A stretch of DNA of 64,000 bases, taken from Forficula auricularia (lineage: Eukaryota; Arthropoda; Insecta; Dermaptera; Forficulidae). The position numbers and the translations under genes were made by a program. The stretch covers positions 735,115-799,114 of the forward strand of contig JALMQS010000887.1 in assembly GCA_024734495.1 (NCBI GenBank). The letters are read 5' to 3'. This document shows, piece after piece, positions 53,001 through 62,000 of the stretch (positions within the stretch are counted from its first letter, which is position 1; every line of letters begins with the position of its first letter). The notes beneath the pieces are model-generated. The model was not told the DNA's origin, did not search any database, and worked only from the letters and a program-made list of their open reading frames with translations.

Positions 53001-56000
53001 AAAACTAAATTATACTATTTCTATGCATATAATTATATAATTTGTTTTATATACCATACGAAGTTTTTTTTAAAGTAATGTTTCATTCTTTTAGTAGGTA
53101 GGTACTAGTGAAGATGGTCAACTAGTGGTGACCAAAACTATTTATAATCTAACAGTGGCGGATCAAGCATTTTGAAAGCCCCAAGCGCAATCACATTTTG
53201 AGGCCCCCCTACATTACTGATTGTAAAATAGTGACGTTTTAATGAAAGTACATGCATATGTTCAAAAAAGAGCATTTTTTTATTACAATAATAAATAAAA
53301 ACATATTCAATAACCATGGAAAAAAATAGTTTGAATATCGCACAACAAAATTACATTTATTATTGCATTACATACTATATATAAAATTAAATTAAAGTGG
53401 TACTTTTCTCGCTTTAAATTTAGCGAATTTATCAATAACATAGTCATATTCTAAAGTCTGAACTACATCGTTTTCTATAAACATTATTGATAAAAAAGTA
53501 AAGATTTGAGCATCTTATTTTTGAAAAGAGTTGGAATGTTTTTCAAAAATGAACTCGGATTCAGATTAACAAATCAATTTTAAACGAGATTGAATTTAAT
53601 TTTTAGGACAGATTCTAAGATTTTAATAGAAATATTATTAAATTGCGATATCAGAGGGGATTCATTCCCCCAGGTTCGTCTACCTGAGAACTAACATGCT
53701 TTCCGGGCAGTCAGCTCACACACTCGAGACAAAAAACTCTCTCTGAATCGCAATATTTGATATAAGCATAGAGATTTTTCACTCCATTAATATATAACGG
53801 AAATTAAAAAAATTAGCTTAAAATGAAAAAAAGTTTTTCATACAAGTCCTCCTATTTTAATATAAAAGTAAAGATTTGAGCATCTTATTTTTGAAAAGAG
53901 TTGGAATGTTTTTCAAAAATGAGCTCTGGTTCATATTAACAAATCAATTTTAAACGAGATTGAATTTAATTTTTAGGCAGATTCTAAGATTTTAATAGAA
54001 ATATTATTAAATTGCGATATCAGAGGGGATTCATGATAAATTACTTAAATGTGTCTGTGTTAGTGAGTTTCGTAAATAATTTTTGACACGTTTCAAAACC
54101 GAAAATGAACGTTCACCACTGGCGTTGCAAATAGGTATTGTCAGAAAAATTTTTAAAATTGTTTCTACATTCGGGAATGTTGATTATAACCCCCCAATTA
54201 ATAATTTATACATGTCAACATGATTAGTTACGTTTTCTCCCTTTATGAATGAAATGAAATGAAGGATTGTTAGTTGTTTCGCCAAATTTAAATTTTCTTC
54301 TTTTAATTCTGGTCTCTTTGTAGCTTTGATTCTCTGTTAATAAATTAGCACCGTTCTCAATTTCATCGAATTTATTTCTGACTTCCATGATAAATTTGGA
54401 AATTTTTGAGGCCCCTTAGATTCTGAGGCCCCAAGCGCGCGCTTCTTGCGCCTGTGCGGTGATCCGCCACTGTAATCTAATGTTAATCTTACTAAAACTA
54501 TATATAGTTTACAACGAGGGGTGAGCCGCGACCTAATATCGTGTACACCTACTTCAACTTCCACTTGCATTTCCAAGTAGAAGTCAATAGATAAAGGGGC
54601 ATTATCTAATGAATTCCAAAATAATTCCATATAATTCCAAAGACGTATACACCTAATTCCAATCGCCCCAAAGCATGCTTTGCACGCAGCACACGTTTTG
54701 CCGACTCCCAACACTCTTTTGCGGTCAAATTGGAAAAGTGCCGGACCACTTCATTCGCGAATACATATATCCCCATGACTTCAAGGAACTGGAACTCTCT
54801 CCCAGCCTCTATCTTTCCCAGCACCTATGATCTTCAAACCTTCAAAACCAGGGTGCATAGACACCTACGTCTACACCCTCTCACTTAATCAACTTTCCCT
54901 TCTCTTCGGTAATGCAAGGGTCTTTCGAGATCCATAGGGGCTACATCTTTACTGGTGCACCCCTTCTTGCATTCGATTGCATTAAAAAAAAAAAAAAAAA
55001 AATGAGTACGTCACAATAACATTATGCACGTTTACTACGAAATTTTGTTCTTGAAGTAAAATTGTGCCATTGTTAGTTGTTTCGCCAAATTTAAATTTTC
55101 TTCTTTTAATTCTGGTCTCGTAGCTTTGATCTTCTGTTAATAAATTAAAGCACCGTTCTCAATTTCATCGAATTTATTTCTGACTTCCATGATAAATTTG
55201 GAAATTTTTGAGGCCCCTAGATTCGAGGCCCCAAGCGCGCTTCTTGCGCCTGTGCGGTGATCCGCCACTGTAATCTAATGTAATCTTCTGAAACTATATG
55301 GACTAACGAGGGGTGAGCCGCGACCTAATATCGTGTACACCTACTTCAACTTCCACTTGCATTTCACGTAGAAGTCAATAGATAAGTGGCATTATCTAAT
55401 GAATTCCAAAATAATTCCATATAATTCCAAAGACGTATACACCTAATTCCAATCGCGGTTCACCCCTCGGTCTACAACCAATTTTTTCGCCAACCAAGAA
55501 TTTTAAACTTTCAACCAGAAGCTTACACCTAGACACAATATACATATAATAATCAAAATTATAAAAAAGACCTTTCTAGCAATAATTTATTAATAAATAT
55601 TAGATTTATATTATAATTTTGATATTTTTTCTCGCTTTAGGAGGCGGATCTTTCTGCATTGAAAAGCTTTATTTATAATAAAAAGCCACATGTGATTTGT
55701 GTTGGCGGTGAGTCCCGAGAAGCGCAGATGGTTGTACAAGACTTGAAGGATATTGTTGCTCAATTGGTTGAAGATGATCAATTCCCATCCATTTCAGTTG
55801 AAATAGTTGAAAATGAACTATCGAAAATTTATGCAAACTCCGTGAAGGGAGAGGTGAGTAAAAATTGTTAATTTATTTAAATATGAACAAATTCTATTCA
55901 ATTGTTTTATTAATAATCATCACTAGAGTTCGGATTCTTGTGAAATTGCACATTCATATTGCAAACTTCAAAATAAAAAGTATTTAAAAATATTAGATGT

Positions 56001-59000
56001 TTACTTGCAAAAGCGGCTAGTTACATCTAAATTTTCTTGAATTTTACTAGCAATGAAAAACTACTATAAGATACGCTCTTTCATGTGATGGAATCATACC
56101 ATTTATCGTCGCCTTAGAGAGTAAACCTGCTAACTCACAAGGAAATTTTACAGAGCAGAGAAAAACAAACAAAATTTAATATTGTTGTTATGGAAAAAAC
56201 TATTTTTCACATTTTTTTTCTACAACTTATGATCGTAATTTTAAGTAGCAGTCTTACTTGGACGATGCTGCATCTCTTTTTTTTCGAATGGTATTAATAT
56301 GTAACATTTAGGGAAAGCGGCGTTGGTTTATAGTGAAACATATTAAACACAGGAGTTTTTTGACGGGTTATAGTGGGTACCACCGACGATATGTATATGT
56401 TTATTTGCATCAAGCAGACAACAACCTCATTGATTTCTCTTTATGAAAAAATAAAAATAAAAAATTTGGGAGATATTTTATTCTACACCTTGTTTATCTC
56501 ACACTTTCATTACGCATTTTAATATTTTTTGCTGCACAAGAATTTGGACTTCATATTTTAAAATTATATTATGCACTATTAAATACAGGATGGGGGATAA
56601 AGATCTACCACATTTTGAAGAGGTATAAAAAAATGAAAAAATTTAACTAGAAAAAAACTGAATATATTTTTGAAAAGAACATAAAATAATTTTTTTTAAA
56701 TGTGTTTTAAACATATCAGACATAACAAGCGGGGTCAGCACTCCTTGCGCTGTCAAATTCGATAAAAGTCGAACAATCGCTGTCGTCCAGACTCTTTAAT
56801 CACCTATGACCTCCAGAGACTGAAACTAGCCCTTTCGACCAAACTCAACCAAATTTTGTTTATATAGTTTGGTCGAAAGGGTTCGAATTTTCATTTTTTA
56901 CCCTCCCCACCCCCATTTTGGGTGGTTAGTTTTTGCATTTCTAGCCTTCTGGGGGTCCACAGAACATGTATACAAAATTTGGTTGAGTTTGGTCGAAAGG
57001 GCTAGAATTTTCATTTTTGACCCATCCCCCCTTTTTTTTGTCTGATATAATGTTTAAAATATATTTAAAAAAAATATATTTTATGTTCTTTTCAAAAATG
57101 TATTCAGTTTTTTTCTAGTTAAATTTTTTCATTTTTTAATACCTCTTCAAAATGTGGTAGATCTTTATGCCCCACCCTGTATATTAATTAATCAAGAAAG
57201 AATTTATATTTAAGGCTTCATCCCTCTGATATTCAATGTAAAAATATCTTCTATTCAAATCTTAGATTTTTTACCTTAAATATAAATTCTTTCTTGATAA
57301 ATTTGGTTTATATCGTGAGTTGGATTTTTTAAAAAAAATCCATCTAATTTTCAAAAAGAGATACTCAAATCTTCGGGCTAATAAATTAATAAACTAATAA
57401 ACAACTAAAATAAAATTATAACGTCTCGACCGCTTGTCAGCTTCCGCACGACTTCACAGATGAAGTGATCGAAATATCATTATAACAATTTTATTATATA
57501 TTTGAAATATATTACTTAAGGACGTTCCCTAATATAGCTCAGATGCAGTTCGCTCTTTCCCATACTCTCACATGCGCAGAAACGCTAAATTTTGTATACA
57601 TAATCTTTGGGCCTCTAGAGAGCTAGCAAAAACTAACCACCCAAAGGGGGGGGGGGGGGGGGGTCAAAGAATTAAAATTCTTTCTCTTGGACCAAACTCA
57701 ACGCGAAATTTTAGATGAGTACAGTAATCTTGGGTCACTAGAATTGGTTAAAAAACTGCAAATGCACTGGGTGCGTAGGGTGGGTGCGGGCGTGGAATGG
57801 GGGTGGGGGTGAGGAGTGAGGCGGAGTAGGGTGCAGGGGGTGGGGGTGGAGGGGGTTAGTGGGTTAGGGTGCGGAATGGGGTGGTAGTGTGGGGGCGGGG
57901 GTGAGGGTGGGGTTCTAGGGGGCGTGCCCCCTGGCTAGCAAGAGGGCCGCCGAAGGCGGGCCTTGCAGCTAGTATAAATATATTTAAGAGATCAAAATGT
58001 GGTTTATATCAACAAGTTTTAATAAATTATTGATCCACCTAAGTTTCAATAAATATATTCAAAAACTATTTTTTTTTCTTATATTTTAGGCTGACTTTAG
58101 AGATTATCCTCATTTATTGCGACAAGCTATTTCTCTTGCGAGACGAATTCAAGATCCATTAATTGAATTTTCTCAACTCTGCACCACCGATGACGAGATT
58201 CTTTGCCTCCGATATCACACCCTACAAGTAAGTCTTGGATAAATATCAATTGTTTTTTTTTCCTTTATGGTGATTTTCTAAATAAAATTCATTTGATAAT
58301 TTTAGGAACAAATACCACAAGAAGAATTATTAGAAGCTCTTTTTCTTGAATTCGTTAATCGTACAAATGAAGTGGGCGTGGATGTCAATCTTGCAGTTCA
58401 ACAGCCATATACATCTAATTTAGTTCAATTTGTGTGTGGTTTAGGGCCAAGAAAAGCCCAGGCACTTATTAAAACACTCAAACAAAATAATCACCGGCTA
58501 GAAAATCGAACTCAATTAGTTACTGCCTGTCATATGGGTCCCAAAGTTTTTATTAATTGTGCTGGGTTCATCAAAATAGACACCAATTCACTTGGCGATA
58601 GCACTGAAGCTTATGTGGAAGTGCTTGATGGATCTCGAGTCCATCCTGAGACATATGAATGGGCCAGAAAGATGGCCGTCGACGCTTTGGAATATGACGA
58701 TGAAGACGCCAATCCAGCCGGGGCACTTGAAGAAATCTTAGAATCCCCCGAGAGGCTTAAAGATTTAGACTTGGATGCTTTTGCAGAAGAATTAGAACGT
58801 CAGGTAAAATCCAATTTTTCCAATTTTTTATGAAATTAAAATTCTTAGTATATCATTTATTGAATAATTTTATAAATTTCTTCATTATAAATACAAATTC
58901 ATTGCCATTATTGCAAAAGTAGCATTGTAAATTTTGTTTGTATTATTATATTAATAAAATAGTGTTAAGGTAGTTGTTCCACCAAATGGGTTTTCTTAGG

Positions 59001-62000
59001 ATTTTTTTTGAAATTTAGAGAGATTATTATTTAAATACTTCTGCATCGATTGGTGGCAAAACGAAATTTATGAACAATATAGTTCAGGAGATATTAAATT
59101 TCAAAAATAGAGTTTTTCAGTCCCTTTAACATACGGGATATCGGAAAATTTACATACATATTTAATTATAATTAAGAAACCCTTCTTACCATTTTTATAA
59201 AAAACTAAACCAACATTAAACAGTAACCAATACATATTTTAAGACAATTTTGATTCATAGTTACAACACAGTTTCTGAGATAATAATGAATAAATAATGA
59301 AAAATGTATAAAAAAATTTACACTAAAAACAATTTGGCAAAACAAAGCGCATTTATTTAACCAGCGAAAGATGTATAAAGCACGCATGCGCTAGATTTTT
59401 TCAAAATTATAATTTTCATAAGGTGTAACGTAGGCGTTGATTACGTTTGTTAAAAAATAACAATACGATTTCTATAGAAATAAATCGACCTTTAAAATGT
59501 ATTTTATCTGTCATTTTAATATAAAAATATTCAATCTCTTACAATGGTGCCAGATTTGTCAAACGAGCACGGGATTGACTAGAATCGGTACATAAACAGC
59601 AAAAAGTTTTGGGCTTATGAATTATGAATCCTTATTGTCTGTTCTATATACTCTAGCATTAACTTTTTGCTATTATTTTTGCGAAACAACTACCTTAAGA
59701 AATTCACTTCTTTTAAAACAGAGATCGGGAACTTTTTTAGCCATTACCCCAAAATATATTTGGTTGCCCCTGAATTCGAAAGAAAAAAATTTAAATTAAA
59801 AAGGGTTTATTGAATATATTAAAAAAAATACTCAAATAAAAAATAAATTTCATGAAATGAAAATAAAAAAATGTAGTTAATAGACAAAATTAATTAAATT
59901 TTGATTATGTAACAAAAGAATTTCATTGAAATCTTTTTCACTTCATGATTTAGAAAAATTATGTTGTTTTATTTTTATTATCAAAATTGGGCCTTTTTCA
60001 TGTAAGAGCAATGTGAATATTGACTTCTTGCTTCATTTAATTTTTATTTACTTAATTTTATTTATGTTTTTTAAGCCCTCATTACTTTAGATATTTTTAT
60101 TTCTACCCCACTTGGGGGCTAATTTTTCCCTGGTACACCGAAATCTGTTTTAAAAATAAAGTAAAATCAATCACTATATTTCTTAATAGAATTCACTAAT
60201 TATATTTATTTAACTATACAATACTAATCAAGAAATTGATATTATTACCTAAGAAAATTTTTAATATATAATAAATAACTAAGGCAATGAAGCTGTTTTT
60301 ATAACGAATAAAATTATAAGAGCTGAGAAAATTTTATCTTTTTATATACCGGGTGTTTTTTATCTTGAGACAGTCTTATAACTCAAAAAAGTACATTATT
60401 TGAAAAAAGTTTCAAATAAAAGTTTATTTATATCAAGGATGAAACTAAACTACTCTATTGTTTGTCGACCTAGAACAGGCTTTCAAGGGTATTTCGAGGT
60501 CAAGTTCTGTTTTTTAAATGGAAACATATGTTTCTATACATATTCTTAATCTAGAAAAAGGACTGAACAACTTTTATTGGAACTATTTTTTTATACGACA
60601 TCAAATAAAAAAAATATTAAATCAATTAGATCTCAAAAAAAATCCAAATAATAATTATTCTTAACAATTATTCAACTTAATTAATTTATTAAATAATAAT
60701 GATCAAATATTTAATTATTAGATAAATATTTATTAACTAGAAAAGTCACAACAATGAAAATAAGTGTTTATAATGATCTTAAAACTTCATTATACGTAGG
60801 TACACAGATTTAAAAGATTATTTTATACTTAATAGAAATATTTAAAATTCTTGAGTTTAAAAAAAGTTTATTTCTCGTCCCAATCCAGTAGATAGTTATA
60901 TTGTATTACCATAATAAAAATGGAGCATTTTTTGTTGAAGACAGAATTGAAATGGTCTTAATTTGAGAATGTGGAAGAAGTGAAATGATGGATGGTGAGC
61001 GTTTTCCTGATAGGAATACACCCTCCCAAGCTTCATTTTATCGTAGTTGTAAATCTGTTAAAAAAACAAAACAAACAAAAACAAGAAATGTAAAGGCTAC
61101 AAAGAAACTGAAACAGGCCAAAATAACTAAATTGGAACTGGAATTCATCCAGAAGACTTGCGATACACTCTGGAATGTCTCAGAACAGTGTCGACAAATT
61201 ATTAAATTATTTATTTAATAATTAAATATTTGATCATTATTATTTGATAATTAAGTTGAATGATTCTTAAAAAATAATTATTAGATTTTTTTTGTGATCT
61301 AATTGATTTAATATTTTTTATTATTTGATGTATAAAAAAATGGTTCTAATAAAAGTTGTTCATTTTTTTTTGTAGATTCAGAATATGTACAGAAACATAT
61401 AGCTTTCTATTTAAAAAACAGAACTTGACCTCGAAATACCCTTGAAAGCTTGTACTAGGTCGAAAACAATAGCGTAGTTCAGTTTCCCCTGATATAAATA
61501 AACTTTTATTTGAAACTTTTTTTCATATAATGCACTGTTTTTGAGTTATAATACTGTCTCAAAATAAAAAACTCACACGGTATATATTCAACGATTGAAG
61601 TCATTTAACAAACGAACGACGTATATAAAATATATACTATATTTCTATTGAAATGTATGATAAAGTCAACAATTTATACATACCTAAATTCCTCAATCAA
61701 TTCATAGAATTCATAAAATTTTATACACTGAATTGCAAAAAACCCGAGTCACCAATAAAAACTTTATTAAATAGTAAATCATTTTTAATTTTTTTACAAC
61801 GAAACATACATTATTGAAATTATTGCTTACTGACAGTGTACTTGCCACTTGGCGTTGACTTAACCCTTGATTAATTAGGCACACAATTTGAACTGCTTGA
61901 ACTTCAGAAATATTCATTTTCTATATTTTATCTTTCTATCAATGATGCTTAAGGTAGTTGTTTCGTGACAATACTAGCAAAAAGTTAATGCTAGAGTATA

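Noticed and set aside
54337..54714. 125-codon minus-strand ORF
   Set aside because: It crosses hAT end, MITE and LINE remnant; a chance frame through repeats.
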